A stretch of DNA of 64,000 bases from Halomonas sp. ALS9 (GTDB lineage: Bacteria; Pseudomonadota; Gammaproteobacteria; Pseudomonadales; Halomonadaceae). Position 1 is the stretch's first letter. Each line of letters starts with the position of its first letter. Positions 30,832 to 39,971 of the stretch are shown in pieces. The notes below the pieces were generated by a model that worked only from the letters and a program-made list of their open reading frames with translations, was not told where the DNA came from and did no database searches. Location: positions 248,001 through 312,000 of the forward strand of contig NZ_LXRG01000054.1 of the NCBI RefSeq assembly GCF_001651035.1, given 5' to 3'. Both the position numbers and the translations under genes were made by a program.

Positions 30832-31644
30832 ATGGATACAGCATATTGCACTGCGGATGGCACACCTTATTACATTGCCAATTTTGCTCAGTTAAGTGAG
30901 AGTGAAATTGCATCTAAGCGGCGTCAGCTAATCTGCGTTGAGTGTAGGTGGCCTGCTTATTTCAAAAGAGCCGCTACCAGTGGACAAGGAGCTTGCTTCG
31001 GCGCGAGGCCCCATGCTCCAACTTGCAGTTTGGGTGCCCCGCCCAGTAAAAAAGGCCCGGGGAGTAATGAGGTTCAAGATATTTTGCGGAACCCCATGAA
31101 CCATATTCGGATCGATATCAATTACGGCGCTCACGATAAGGTAAACGGTGATCCGAGCGATGTAGATAAAGCAAATACAAGAGGCGGACGTTTTACCGGA
31201 GACGGCCCTCGTGGCCCCTCACCAATGAATCGCCGACTTCGCCCGTTGCTAAAAGCGCTCATTGAATCAGAACAGTTTCGCAATTCGAACATAATTGTTG
31301 AGTTACCCCGATACACTTCCTTGCCAGCAAACCAATTATTCGTAAATTTTGATGCAGTAGATGAGGGCTTAGCAAACGAGTTCAGGGGCTACTGGGGATT
31401 GATTTTCGATACAGGCATGTCTGCAGACGGATCTTTTTGGCTCAATACTGGTAAGTATGATGATCTCAGCATCTTAATCACTCCTGAGAAGTACGATGAC
31501 TTTAAAAGGAAATTTAATTTCCAATTAGACCGGGAGCTTGAAGGAATGCATTTACTGGTACTAGGGAAACTGCGTAAGGCTTGGTCAGGAAAATTAATAA
31601 TAGACGTAGATGATGTGGATCGTTGCGCGCTGTGTGACGACTAG
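30832..31644 (+). CDS. Cargo gene between int and tRNA, unknown function
   Basis: A 270-residue protein, A+T-richer than the int operon, with its own upstream gap of 150 bases. The N-terminal part has paired Cys (CVECRWPAYFKR, then GACFGARPHAPTC), suggesting a zinc site. The middle is basic and Gly/Pro-rich (GGRFTGDGPRGPSPMNRRLR), and the C-terminus ends in CALCDD. No family recognised. The site between integrase and att is a usual place for lysogenic-conversion or defence genes. Confidence 0.6.
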   Translation: MDTAYCTADGTPYYIANFAQLSESEIASKRRQLICVECRWPAYFKRAATSGQGACFGARPHAPTCSLGAPPSKKGPGSNEVQDILRNPMNHIRIDINYGAHDKVNGDPSDVDKANTRGGRFTGDGPRGPSPMNRRLRPLLKALIESEQFRNSNIIVELPRYTSLPANQLFVNFDAVDEGLANEFRGYWGLIFDTGMSADGSFWLNTGKYDDLSILITPEKYDDFKRKFNFQLDRELEGMHLLVLGKLRKAWSGKLIIDVDDVDRCALCDD

Positions 31645-31695
31645 CCGTTTAGGGTGTTTGCAACCTTGCTCAACAGCTACAGAAGAGCAAGAGTT

Positions 31696-31716
31696 TTCCC
31701 AAAATATTCCCAAAAT
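31696..31716. repeat. Direct repeat TTCCCAAAAT near the attachment region
   Basis: Two copies of TTCCCAAAAT lie 11 bases apart at 31696 and 31707, about 70 bases from the tRNA 3' end. Spacing of one helical turn suggests paired protein-binding sites, for example integrase arm sites. This is suggestive only. Confidence 0.35.
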
Positions 31717-31730
31717 TTTACCAACAAACA

Positions 31731-31772
31731 AAAAACCGCCGCTAGGTTTGACCCATAAGCGACGGTTTTTAA
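31731..31772 (-). terminator. Terminator downstream of tRNA-Pro
   Basis: On the minus strand AAAACCGTCGCT and AGCGGCGGTTTT form a twelve-pair stem (one mismatch) followed by a T-run, 11 bases after the tRNA 3' end. It would end the tRNA transcript. Because it lies between the tRNA and the prophage genes, it may be phage-supplied or part of the crossover region. Confidence 0.8.
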
Positions 31773-31782
31773 TAAACTTTTT

Positions 31783-31859
31783 TGGTCGGAGCGACAGGAT
31801 TCGAACCTGCGACCTTTGCAACCCCATTGCAACGCGCTACCAAGCTGCGCCACGCTCCG
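31783..31859 (-). tRNA. tRNA-Pro (anticodon GGG)
   Basis: A 77-base cloverleaf with CCA encoded. The acceptor CGGAGCG pairs with CGCTCCG, the T-arm has GGTTCGAATCC, and the anticodon stem TTGCA/TGCAA encloses loop ATGGGGT, giving anticodon GGG for proline codon CCC. Its 3' end points to the phage integrase, so it is the likely attachment site; the tRNA is intact. Confidence 0.95.
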
Positions 31860-31991
31860 CTGTCTTTATTGGCCGCTACATCTTTGCCTCAAGACGGTGC
31901 GTATACTAGCGGTTTCTTGCATAAATGAAAAGCCCTTATAGCGCTTTCTTTTCAAGTATTTGTCACACACCGCTATGCCTCTCATCGTCCT

Positions 31992-32813
31992 TTATGGCTT
32001 ACGTTGGTCTGCCTCAAGTAATAGATAGGCCATGGCGTCATATACACCGGGGGCCGTTACGATTAAATGGTCTGGGTAAATATCTTCCGGCACTGCTGAA
32101 GGCACAGGGTATAAGTGCCCTACCCGTGCGCCGGCTTCCCGGGCAATAACCCAGCCTGCAACGAAATCCCAGGGCGATACACTTTCGTAATACGCATCCA
32201 GGCGACCACAGGCTACATCGCATAAATCGAGCGCTGCAGCGCCATTACGACGTACGTCTTGGCACTCAAACAGCACGGCTTCCAAGCGCTTCAAAAGGTG
32301 CTTACGCTCCTCTTTACGATAGGGAAACCCCGTACCTACCAAGGTGTGGGCCAGTGAATCTGCACTACTGGGCTGTATAGCTTTACCGTTGCAGAAAGCC
32401 CCGGCGCCTTCGGCAGCGCTAAAGGTTTCGCCTAAAAACGGTGCATGTACAACGCCTACCTTGGCGACGCCCTCTTCCATCCAGCCAATGGAAACCGCTA
32501 CGTGGCGAAGCCCTTGGGCAAAGTTAACCGTGCCATCAATGGGATCCACCACCCACAGTTTCGGCGCCGCTTCATGCACAGCGCTCTCGGGGGCAAGCTC
32601 TTCACTCAGCCGCGCTTCACCGGGAAAGTGCTCTTCCAGGCGCTGACTAATCAGCTTGTCCACGGCCACATCCACATCGGTGACTAGCTCGTTATCCTTT
32701 TTTAAGCGCTGGGCAAAGTCCTGCTGCTCCCGCGCCTTGATAATCATCTGCCCCGCTTCTTCAGCAATAGCGATAGTAATTTCAAGACGCGCGGCTAGTG
32801 TATGGTCGCTCAT
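31992..32813 (-). CDS. Inositol monophosphatase family phosphatase
   Basis: A 273-residue Mg-dependent phosphatase. It has the three family motifs: SEEL near residue 69, WVVDPIDGTVNF near 87-98, and WDFVAGWVIAREAGARV near 220. Members hydrolyse inositol-1-phosphate, or act as SuhB-type transcription factors or nucleotide phosphatases; the substrate cannot be told from these motifs. It stands alone next to tRNA-Pro. Confidence 0.88.
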   Translation of the reverse strand: MSDHTLAARLEITIAIAEEAGQMIIKAREQQDFAQRLKKDNELVTDVDVAVDKLISQRLEEHFPGEARLSEELAPESAVHEAAPKLWVVDPIDGTVNFAQGLRHVAVSIGWMEEGVAKVGVVHAPFLGETFSAAEGAGAFCNGKAIQPSSADSLAHTLVGTGFPYRKEERKHLLKRLEAVLFECQDVRRNGAAALDLCDVACGRLDAYYESVSPWDFVAGWVIAREAGARVGHLYPVPSAVPEDIYPDHLIVTAPGVYDAMAYLLLEADQRKP

Positions 32814-32907
32814 TGAATCTCCCTTTAGAACGCGATGATGCTATGAGTCTCTACCATAAGCCGCCCAGATGTAATTTTCGAGTCAAACCGACTTTTGATG
32901 ATCGTGG

Positions 32908-33336
32908 TTAGCGCAATACGTCTACCAACACCTCCACAACGATGCGTGTGGCCGCTTCAATTAACACCACATCGGCGCCAACACGCTCCCACTCATAGCC
33001 TGGGTAGCGCGGCAATTGAGACGCTAGCTGGCCGTCAAAACGTTTGGCGATACCCGGAGGTAAGGGCTTGCCACGCTCAAGGTTGCGCTGAATACCGGGC
33101 GGCAAAGATTCTGCTCGTGGTGCGTCATTCCGGCTCAGCAATTGACGTAGTTCACGCTCGTTGATGCGTGGCAAGTCAACCCGCTCATCGTAGGATTGGC
33201 TAGGTCGGTTAGATTCATGCTGCTGGCCTTTATCACGGGCACCGTGAGCCGAGGCATGGTCAGGCTGGGCGAAGGCGGCGCTATTGAGTAGCAATGCGCC
33301 AAGCGCGCTTATGGCAATCAGATTGGTAGGCTTCAC
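32908..33336 (-). CDS. CigR/RcnB-like exported protein
   Basis: A 142-residue protein from GTG 33336, chosen for GAGGAG five bases upstream. A signal peptide (LIAISALGALLLNSAAFA) is followed by a charged region, two LPPGI repeats (SLPPGIQRNLERGK, PLPPGIAKRF) and a hydrophobic C-terminal segment, as in CigR-type proteins related to RcnB. It is predicted in the periplasm or inner membrane. The regulatory role known for Salmonella CigR should not be transferred automatically. Confidence 0.75.
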   Translation of the reverse strand: MKPTNLIAISALGALLLNSAAFAQPDHASAHGARDKGQQHESNRPSQSYDERVDLPRINERELRQLLSRNDAPRAESLPPGIQRNLERGKPLPPGIAKRFDGQLASQLPRYPGYEWERVGADVVLIEAATRIVVEVLVDVLR

Positions 33337-33468
33337 TGTAAGCTCCTCGCTTAAGATCAGAGCTTTCAGTGTAAAGAACAAATGCGTAGGAAGTATGGAA
33401 ACAAAACAGGCGCTCCAACGAGCAGCTGGAAAGTAAAAGCAAACTTGACGACTTACTTTTTTAACGGC

Positions 33469-33963
33469 TTAGTCTTGGCAGCCGCGTGGCAGGATATTCT
33501 CAGGAATAGTTGCTTCACAAGTCCAACTGCCGTTGCTCGCTTCTCTAGTGACTGACATTGTGTTTGATGCACTGTCTTCACCAGATGCAGCTGCGCCTAT
33601 AGATCCAAAGTTAAAGGTAATTGTAGGAGCATTGGTATTTAAATCTGAATAAGTGAGGGTATTTCCACCCGTTAGATCATCTTCATTAAAGCCGACATAG
33701 TCTACGAACGCACCATCTCCATCCCTTTGTTGAAATTCCTCAGAAGGATTCACCCCAGAAATCACCGCAGTATCAAATCCTGTTTGCAGGGATTTCAAAG
33801 TGGAATATGCGGATGTCGCTTCGGCGCGCTGAATATAAGATTGGTACTGCGGCACCGCCACAGCCGACAGAACGCCAATGATAGCGATAACAATCATCAG
33901 CTCAATCAGAGTGAAACCGTCTTGTTTGGTGTTCTGTGCAATAGCTTGTGCGGCACTCGGCAT
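33469..33963 (-). CDS. pilA: Type IV pilin (major subunit candidate)
   Basis: A 164-residue prepilin. The cleavage site is [21 protein letters not shown] after a 16-residue leader, longer than the usual six or seven residues. The mature protein has the conserved Glu at position 5 and a C-terminal Cys pair (SWTCEA and PRGCQD) for the D-loop. AAGGAGAT lies before the ATG. It is transcribed away from pilB, sharing the 240-base intergenic space. PilD encoded nearby would process it. Confidence 0.9.
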   Translation of the reverse strand: MPSAAQAIAQNTKQDGFTLIELMIVIAIIGVLSAVAVPQYQSYIQRAEATSAYSTLKSLQTGFDTAVISGVNPSEEFQQRDGDGAFVDYVGFNEDDLTGGNTLTYSDLNTNAPTITFNFGSIGAAASGEDSASNTMSVTREASNGSWTCEATIPENILPRGCQD

Positions 33964-34115
33964 GAAGGCATCTCCTTAGGGAATAAGTAAGTCTTTGTAA
34001 GGCTGGAGATTTCTCACAAAGAGTTAAAACTTATTAGGATTACACTAGCTTACGTGATGTGTTTTTACAACACGATCTATTGGCGTTACCAGCTTAATTG
34101 ACGACCACTTTAGCG

Positions 34116-34136
34116 AAATGGCATAACCAGCCATTT
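34116..34136. promoter_or_regulatory. Inverted repeat in the pilA-pilB intergenic region
   Basis: AAATGGC and GCCATTT flank a seven-base centre, midway between the divergent pilA and pilB genes. It is a candidate operator for pilus genes. No sigma-54 promoter of the TGGCAC-TTGCA type was found. Confidence 0.35.
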
Positions 34137-34202
34137 AATGCCGATAAACATTAGTTTATGGTACAGGTAAGACGCTTATATCGATGTAAAACAGGTTGTT
34201 TG

Positions 34203-35960
34203 ATGAGCCAGCCCTCCTTCGAGTCAACGTTAAGCCACGCCACTGCGCGTGGCGGCCTGCTTGGCATTGCCCAGCGCTTGGTTAAGCACGGCTTGTTAAC
34301 CGACGCACAGGCCGCCACGGCGGAAACCACCGCCGCGGACTTGGAAATATCGTTACTTCAGCATGTCATTGAAAGCGGTCTGGTCGCCCCTAGTAAAGCG
34401 ACACTGGCGGCTGGTTGGGAGTACGGGCTACCGGTCATCGACCTGGAGGCAGTGAAACTAACGACACTCCCACCCGCTTCGGACTATCCCATTAAAGTGC
34501 TGCAGAGCCTTAACGTACTGCCATTAGCGCGCCACGGTCATCGTCTGACGGTTGCAGTGCCCTACCCCGCCACGTTGACTCAACTGGATGAATTACAGTT
34601 TGCGACCGGTCTTAGTGTTGAAGGCATCCTCGCTCCCGTTGATCAAATCATGGTCGCACTCAATAGCTACCTTGCTCAAAACGAGCGTGGCATGTTTGAT
34701 CAGTTCGGTGAGCTGGATAATACGGTTAATTCGTTGAGCGGCGTGCAAAATAACGATGGTCATGAAATTCCGCTGGAAGAATCTTCTCAGAATAATGAAG
34801 ATGCGCCCATTGTTAAGTTTGTGAACAAAATTCTGTTAGATGCAATCCGCCGGGGCGCCTCTGACATCCATTTTGAACCTTACGAAACCCTCTACCGGGT
34901 TCGCTTCCGTGTTGACGGGATGCTAATCGAAGTGGCACGCCCACCCTTTGCCATGCGCAACCGTATCGCAGCCCGGCTAAAAATCATGGCGCGCCTTGAT
35001 ATTTCCGAGCGCCGCCTGCCCCAGGATGGGGCAATAAAACTTAAGTTTTCCCGCACCCACTCTCTCGATTTCCGGGTTAACTCACTGCCTACCGTTTATG
35101 GCGAAAAGCTGGTGCTGAGGATATTAGACCCTACCACCGCGCAGCTAGGTATTGAGCAACTGGGCTTTACCGACGAGCAACGGGGCCATTATGAGCACGC
35201 GCTAAAACAACCCCAAGGCATGATTCTAGTCACTGGCCCCACTGGCAGTGGCAAGACCGTTTCGTTGTATACCGGCATTAATATTCTGAATAAAGTGGAA
35301 CGCAATATTTGCACCGCCGAAGATCCGGTTGAAATCAAAGTCTCGGGTATCAATCAGGTGAATGTATTGCCTAAAATCGGCCTCGATTTTGCCAATGCGC
35401 TAAGGGCGTTTCTACGCCAAGACCCTGATGTGGTCATGGTAGGCGAGATTCGCGATCTCGAGACGGCCGAAATTGCTGTTAAAGCTGCCCAGACTGGCCA
35501 CTTGGTGCTCTCCACAGTGCATACCAACTCAGCGGCAGAAACGCTGACTCGACTGGCTAACATGGGCGTCTCCTCGTTTAACATCGCCAGCGCCGTTAGT
35601 TTGATCATTGCCCAACGTCTGGCTCGCAAACTATGTATACATTGCAAAGAGACCAGTGATATTCCCCACGAGGCACTGCGTAAAGAAGGCTTCAGCAGCG
35701 AAGAAATCCATCAGGCAACTATCTATAAACCGGTAGGTTGCAAGCACTGTACCCAAGGTTATAAAGGTCGAGTTGGCATTTATGAGGTAGTGCCGATTAC
35801 CGAAGCAATGCGACAACTGATCATGCGTGATGCCAACGCCTTAGATATTGATCAACAAGCGCGTAAGGAGGGCTATACAGGCCTTCACCGCAGTGGATTA
35901 TTGAAAGTCATGCAGGGCATTACCAGTCTGGAAGAGGTTAACCGAGTGAGCAAGGAGTAA
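34203..35960 (+). CDS. pilB: Type IV pilus assembly ATPase PilB
   Basis: A 585-residue extension motor. It has an N-terminal GspE N-domain, the Walker A GPTGSGKT, Asp and His boxes (CTAEDPVEIK, TVHTNSAAETLTRL), Walker B VGEIRDLETA and the zinc Cys set (CIHCKE, CKHC). ATG at 34203 is preferred (MSQPSFEST); the frame is open 15 codons further. It is the first gene of pilB-pilC-pilD. Confidence 0.95.
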   Translation: MSQPSFESTLSHATARGGLLGIAQRLVKHGLLTDAQAATAETTAADLEISLLQHVIESGLVAPSKATLAAGWEYGLPVIDLEAVKLTTLPPASDYPIKVLQSLNVLPLARHGHRLTVAVPYPATLTQLDELQFATGLSVEGILAPVDQIMVALNSYLAQNERGMFDQFGELDNTVNSLSGVQNNDGHEIPLEESSQNNEDAPIVKFVNKILLDAIRRGASDIHFEPYETLYRVRFRVDGMLIEVARPPFAMRNRIAARLKIMARLDISERRLPQDGAIKLKFSRTHSLDFRVNSLPTVYGEKLVLRILDPTTAQLGIEQLGFTDEQRGHYEHALKQPQGMILVTGPTGSGKTVSLYTGINILNKVERNICTAEDPVEIKVSGINQVNVLPKIGLDFANALRAFLRQDPDVVMVGEIRDLETAEIAVKAAQTGHLVLSTVHTNSAAETLTRLANMGVSSFNIASAVSLIIAQRLARKLCIHCKETSDIPHEALRKEGFSSEEIHQATIYKPVGCKHCTQGYKGRVGIYEVVPITEAMRQLIMRDANALDIDQQARKEGYTGLHRSGLLKVMQGITSLEEVNRVSKE

Positions 35961-35963
35961 GGC

Positions 35964-37196
35964 ATGGCTAAAACGGTACGCCGACGCCAAACGCCCGCCA
36001 TCAAGCTAGCGCGCTGGAAATGGATCGGTAAAGGCCCACAGGATAGACCGCTAAGCGGTGAGATGATTGGCCGCAGTAAAGCCGAAGTAGCCGCTGAACT
36101 CACTAAGCAAAACATTGTTATTCGCCGGATCAGTAAAAAAGGCAACCTGGGCGGCAGCGGCCGTATTAATGCCAACGACGTCATGGTCTTTGCACGCCAA
36201 ATGGCCACCATGATTCGCGCTGGCATTCCTTTATTACAGGGGCTGCAAGTGGTGGCAGAGAGCCTCAAAAAACCTGCCATGGTTGCCCTGGTTCAACAGA
36301 TGATGAGCGATATATCGTCGGGCTCCAGCTTCTCTGATGCATTGCACCGTCACCCCAAACACTTTGACCGGCTGTTTGTTAACCTAGTTAGTGCTGGCGA
36401 GCAGTCAGGTACATTGGATCAAATGCTCGATCGTATTGCGACCTATAAAGAGAAAGTTGAGTCGCTGAAGGCGCGGGTTAAAAAGGCGCTCTGGTATCCC
36501 ACCGCCGTAATGACGATTGGCATTTCCGTGACCATGTTGCTGTTGATAAAAGTGGTGCCTGAGTTTGAAAGTATGTTCGATAGCTTTGGTGCTGAACTAC
36601 CTGCATTGACCCAGATGACCGTTAATGTATCCGAGCTTGCACAGCGTTATTGGCTAGCGGCAGTCGGCGCACTAGTTGCCACCGTGTTGCTACTCAAGAT
36701 AAGTATTCAACACTCGCCTAATGTCGCCTACCGTATGCACGCACTGCTGCTTCGGTTACCGTTCATTGGTGATGTTATGCATAAATCGGCGATCGCCCGT
36801 TTTTCGCGCACATTAGCGACCACCTTTGCCTCCGGCGTCCCGCTCGTTGAAGGCTTAGACACCGCCGCGGGTGCTACAGCCAATAAAGTGTACGAACGCG
36901 CGGTAGTACAAACGCGCCGGGACGTAGCCACCGGGCAACAACTACACTTCGCCATGCGGATGACCAACCGCTTTCCCCCCTTGGCGATTCAAATGGTCAG
37001 TATCGGTGAAGAGGCGGGGGCGCTTGATGACATGCTTAATCGTGTTGCTGATTACTACGAAGAAGAAGTCGATAATAAAGTTGATGCGCTCACCTCGCTG
37101 ATGGAGCCAATTATTATTGTGGTATTGGGCGTTCTGGTAGGCGGGGTGGTGGTCTCCATGTACTTGCCCATCTTCGACTTAGGCTCTGCCCTCTAA
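35964..37196 (+). CDS. pilC: Type IV pilus inner-membrane platform protein PilC
   Basis: A 410-residue membrane protein with two GspF domains (FARQMATMIRAGIPLLQGLQ near 75, and FSRTLATTFASGVPLVEGLD near 280) and three membrane segments (about 175-195, 225-245, 375-400). It anchors PilB and the pilin in the inner membrane. It starts three bases after pilB. Confidence 0.95.
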   Translation: MAKTVRRRQTPAIKLARWKWIGKGPQDRPLSGEMIGRSKAEVAAELTKQNIVIRRISKKGNLGGSGRINANDVMVFARQMATMIRAGIPLLQGLQVVAESLKKPAMVALVQQMMSDISSGSSFSDALHRHPKHFDRLFVNLVSAGEQSGTLDQMLDRIATYKEKVESLKARVKKALWYPTAVMTIGISVTMLLLIKVVPEFESMFDSFGAELPALTQMTVNVSELAQRYWLAAVGALVATVLLLKISIQHSPNVAYRMHALLLRLPFIGDVMHKSAIARFSRTLATTFASGVPLVEGLDTAAGATANKVYERAVVQTRRDVATGQQLHFAMRMTNRFPPLAIQMVSIGEEAGALDDMLNRVADYYEEEVDNKVDALTSLMEPIIIVVLGVLVGGVVVSMYLPIFDLGSAL

Positions 37197-37244
37197 GATT
37201 CAAACGTGTAAACAGCGCTAATTTAATGAAATCTAAGGAGCGAC

Positions 37245-38090
37245 ATGCACCACCCTCCCATTATTGTGTGGTTGATTGTGCTATTAATTGGGCTCTGTCT
37301 AGGCAGCTTTTTGAATGTGGTGATTACACGACTTCCGGTGATGCTAATGCGTGGCTGGCGTAACGAAGCCCGCGAAGCACTTGAACTTAGCGCCGAATAC
37401 TCACCGCGCTTTAATTTAGCTACGCCTGGCTCTATGTGCCCACGCTGCGAAACGCCTATTGCATGGCATGACAACTTGCCACTAATTGGCTGGTTAAAGC
37501 GGCGCGGGCGCTGTGCTGCGTGCCAAACACCTATCAGCGTTCAATACCCACTGGTCGAATTAGCCGGCGGCTTATTGGCCATAGCGGCATTCTCACTCCA
37601 TGGGCTAACGTCAGAGGCGCTTTTCATTTACGGCGCTTGCCTAATGCTGTTAGTGCTCTCTGTCATTGACTTCCGTACCCAGCTACTACCCGATGTGATC
37701 ACCCTTCCTTTGCTTTGGGCGGGATTAGTGTTTCAGCTCCTCTTCCAGCCACTCATGCTGCAGAATGCCGTTATCGGCGCAATGGCGGGCTATCTTTCAC
37801 TGTGGAGTTTTTATTGGCTCTTCAAGCTAGCCACTGGCAAGGAAGGAATGGGTTACGGCGACTTTAAGCTGCTGGCAGCGCTGGGCGCCTGGCTGGGATG
37901 GAGTTTTTTACCGCTGATTTTGCTACTTTCCGCAGGGCTTGGGGCCTTTGTTGGGTTGATTGCCCAGGCCTACTCACCTCGCCTGCGCGGCACACCGTTT
38001 CCCTTTGGGCCTTTTCTCGCACTCGCTGGCTGGGTGGCGTTATTAGTCGGTGATGAAATAATGACGCTATATCTCAGCCTGCTTATGTAA
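37245..38090 (+). CDS. pilD: Prepilin peptidase/N-methyltransferase PilD
   Basis: A 281-residue integral membrane protein. The N-terminal part has CPRCETP and CAACQTP, the zinc-type Cys pairs. The two aspartates of the protease site are in VIDFRTQLLPD and GMGYGDFKLLAALGAW. It cleaves and methylates prepilins such as the one at 33469, acting in the inner membrane. AAGGAG precedes the ATG. Confidence 0.95.
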   Translation: MHHPPIIVWLIVLLIGLCLGSFLNVVITRLPVMLMRGWRNEAREALELSAEYSPRFNLATPGSMCPRCETPIAWHDNLPLIGWLKRRGRCAACQTPISVQYPLVELAGGLLAIAAFSLHGLTSEALFIYGACLMLLVLSVIDFRTQLLPDVITLPLLWAGLVFQLLFQPLMLQNAVIGAMAGYLSLWSFYWLFKLATGKEGMGYGDFKLLAALGAWLGWSFLPLILLLSAGLGAFVGLIAQAYSPRLRGTPFPFGPFLALAGWVALLVGDEIMTLYLSLLM

Positions 38091-38105
38091 AAATAAGCGA
38101 TGTAA

Positions 38106-38128
38106 AGCTGAGGTATATAAACTCAGCT
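38106..38128 (+). repeat. Inverted repeat between pilD and coaE
   Basis: AGCTGAG and CTCAGCT pair perfectly around a nine-base loop. No T-run follows, so it may be an mRNA-stabilising hairpin rather than a terminator. Confidence 0.35.
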
Positions 38129-38157
38129 ATGTAAAAGCGGGCTAAGCGAGGCAGAAA

Positions 38158-38760
38158 ATGATTATCGGATTAACGGGTGGCATTGGGTCGGGTAAATCGA
38201 CCGTTGCTCGCGCCTTTGAAACACTCGGCGCCGCCTGGGTCGATGCCGACGATGTTGCCAGAGAAATAGTCTTGCCTGAAGAACCGGCCCTGTTAGCCAT
38301 CCAGCATCGCTTCGGTGATCAGGTCATGCACCAGGATGGCACGCTTAACCGTGCCGCTCTACGCGAGATTATTTTTAACGATCCAGCACAGCGGCAGTGG
38401 TTAGAGTCGGTGACGCATCCCCGAATAAGGCAGCGACTATTGCAGCATCTAGAGCGACTCAAAACCCAGGGCGCACCCTATGTGCTGCTTGTGTCACCGT
38501 TACTGTTTGAGTCGGGTCAAAATGCGCTAGTGGACCGCACGGTGGTGGTCGACGTGCCACAAGCGTTACAATTATCGAGAACCCAACAGCGTGATGGGGT
38601 GAGTGAAAGCCAGGTGCGTGCTATTCTCGCCGCCCAACTTTCCCGCGAGCAACGGTTAGCCAAAGCAAATGACGTAATAGATAACAGCGGTGACCACGCC
38701 AGCATGATGGAACAAGTGGCACGGCTTGATGAACGCTACCGTCTACCGCTTAACGACTGA
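38158..38760 (+). CDS. coaE: Dephospho-CoA kinase
   Basis: A 200-residue kinase that adds the 3'-phosphate to dephospho-CoA in the last step of coenzyme A synthesis. It has the P-loop [12 protein letters not shown] at residues 4-15, the [10 protein letters not shown] block near 33 and the lid region. Its place after pilD and before yacG is the standard gammaproteobacterial order. Confidence 0.95.
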   Translation: MIIGLTGGIGSGKSTVARAFETLGAAWVDADDVAREIVLPEEPALLAIQHRFGDQVMHQDGTLNRAALREIIFNDPAQRQWLESVTHPRIRQRLLQHLERLKTQGAPYVLLVSPLLFESGQNALVDRTVVVDVPQALQLSRTQQRDGVSESQVRAILAAQLSREQRLAKANDVIDNSGDHASMMEQVARLDERYRLPLND

Positions 38761-38794
38761 GATATCGCGCCTGTTAACGCAATTGGAGTTTTTT

Positions 38795-39028
38795 ATGGCT
38801 CGCCCTGCAAACGATTCCCCACTAGAAGTTAATTGCCCGCAGTGCTCAAAGCGCGTGCCCTGGCTGCCAGAAAGCACTTATCGACCGTTCTGCAGTAAGC
38901 GTTGCCAACTGTTAGATTTGGGCGCCTGGGCAGATGAGTCGCACCGCATATCGGGCGAATCTGCAATGGATGAAGCCGATATAGAAACGCTGCTGGCGCA
39001 AGCCGACAAGGATGCACCACTTACCTAA
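38795..39028 (+). CDS. yacG: DNA gyrase inhibitor YacG
   Basis: A 77-residue zinc protein with CPQC and CSKRC (residues 13-35), which in Escherichia coli binds GyrB and blocks DNA binding. ATG at 38795 has TTGGAG upstream and is preferred over a longer frame overlapping coaE. The acidic tail beyond the zinc site is typical. Confidence 0.9.
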   Translation: MARPANDSPLEVNCPQCSKRVPWLPESTYRPFCSKRCQLLDLGAWADESHRISGESAMDEADIETLLAQADKDAPLT

Positions 39029-39041
39029 AGGCACTGAGACC

Positions 39042-39929
39042 ATGGCCGATACACACGTAAACCCATCATCGCCATCGGCCTATCAACTGCTGCTTCAATT
39101 GGAGCAGCGGTTTGATCATCTACTTGACACCATCGAAGCCGCTGTTTCGCTATACGAACAGCAGCTGCCGGCTACATGGGTCTTTCACCAAACGACGCCG
39201 TCTAACAACTGGTTGCGTAAAGCCTTATTCGACATGTGGCATGAGCAAGATCAGGATGGCCGTGAGACGCGTAATTATATTGCCGTAGTCGCCGCCAATA
39301 ACGAACTGCAAGCCGCTATAGGCGCAGTTAATCAAGCCAAAGCCAGCTTTAGCGACCTACTGCAGCATATCAAACAGGCATTCCCCCAGGCGCTTAGCGA
39401 TGCAAAAAGCCGCCTACCTCAACGTCATCCCCATATTGATGAGGTTCTACGCCGCAACGGACTTGCCCGATTGCACCTTAAACAGAGCTGGCGGCAGTTA
39501 CCTATTGCACCCGCGGCAGTCTCGCGGATTCGCTTTGCTTGGTACAGTAGTGGTCGCTCTATTAAACGACTGTCCGTAAAAGAAGCTGAACATAAGCTTT
39601 TGCAACTTGATACCGATGCGCCGCATATTCGTATTCAGCTACGCAAGCTCGCCGGCATCCCAAGCAGTGAAGTACTTGCCCAGGTACAAACCCAGGCCCC
39701 GCTGATGCGGGCAAACCTGTTTTTTACCGAACCACTCGACGATGGGCACACACGGCGGGCACTAAATGCCGCTATGCCTATTTTTGTGCCTGACAATGAC
39801 CAACGGCTACCCCACATTAACTTGCCTACGCCACAGCCTCCGACTACCCGCACACGGGCAAGGAGACGCGATGAAAAATTAGAGCAAGATGTGTTTTTGC
39901 CAAGTTTGCGGGTTTATCGCTACCGTTAG
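39042..39929 (+). CDS. tus: DNA replication terminus site-binding protein (Tus-like)
   Basis: A 295-residue protein whose block IRFAWYSSGRSIKRLSVKEA corresponds to a Tus core segment (RFGWANKHIIKNLHRDEV as I recall it), and whose end FLPSLRVYRYR parallels the Tus C-terminus (IPRLHLYVAD). Tus binds Ter sites and stops forks from one direction. It follows yacG on the same strand, unlike the separate tus locus of Escherichia coli. No Ter site was identified. Confidence 0.75.
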   Translation: MADTHVNPSSPSAYQLLLQLEQRFDHLLDTIEAAVSLYEQQLPATWVFHQTTPSNNWLRKALFDMWHEQDQDGRETRNYIAVVAANNELQAAIGAVNQAKASFSDLLQHIKQAFPQALSDAKSRLPQRHPHIDEVLRRNGLARLHLKQSWRQLPIAPAAVSRIRFAWYSSGRSIKRLSVKEAEHKLLQLDTDAPHIRIQLRKLAGIPSSEVLAQVQTQAPLMRANLFFTEPLDDGHTRRALNAAMPIFVPDNDQRLPHINLPTPQPPTTRTRARRRDEKLEQDVFLPSLRVYRYR

Positions 39930-39971
39930 CATAAAAGCACCTTCAAAGACCTCTGCAGTATTTTAGGAATG

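Noticed and set aside
32908-33381. Longer CigR-like protein starting at ATG 33381
   Set aside because: GTG at 33336 has GAGGAG at ideal spacing and begins directly with a signal peptide; the extra 15 residues do not fit.
34040-34160. Sigma-54 promoter for pilA
   Set aside because: No GG-N10-GC pair with the expected flanking bases was found in the intergenic region.
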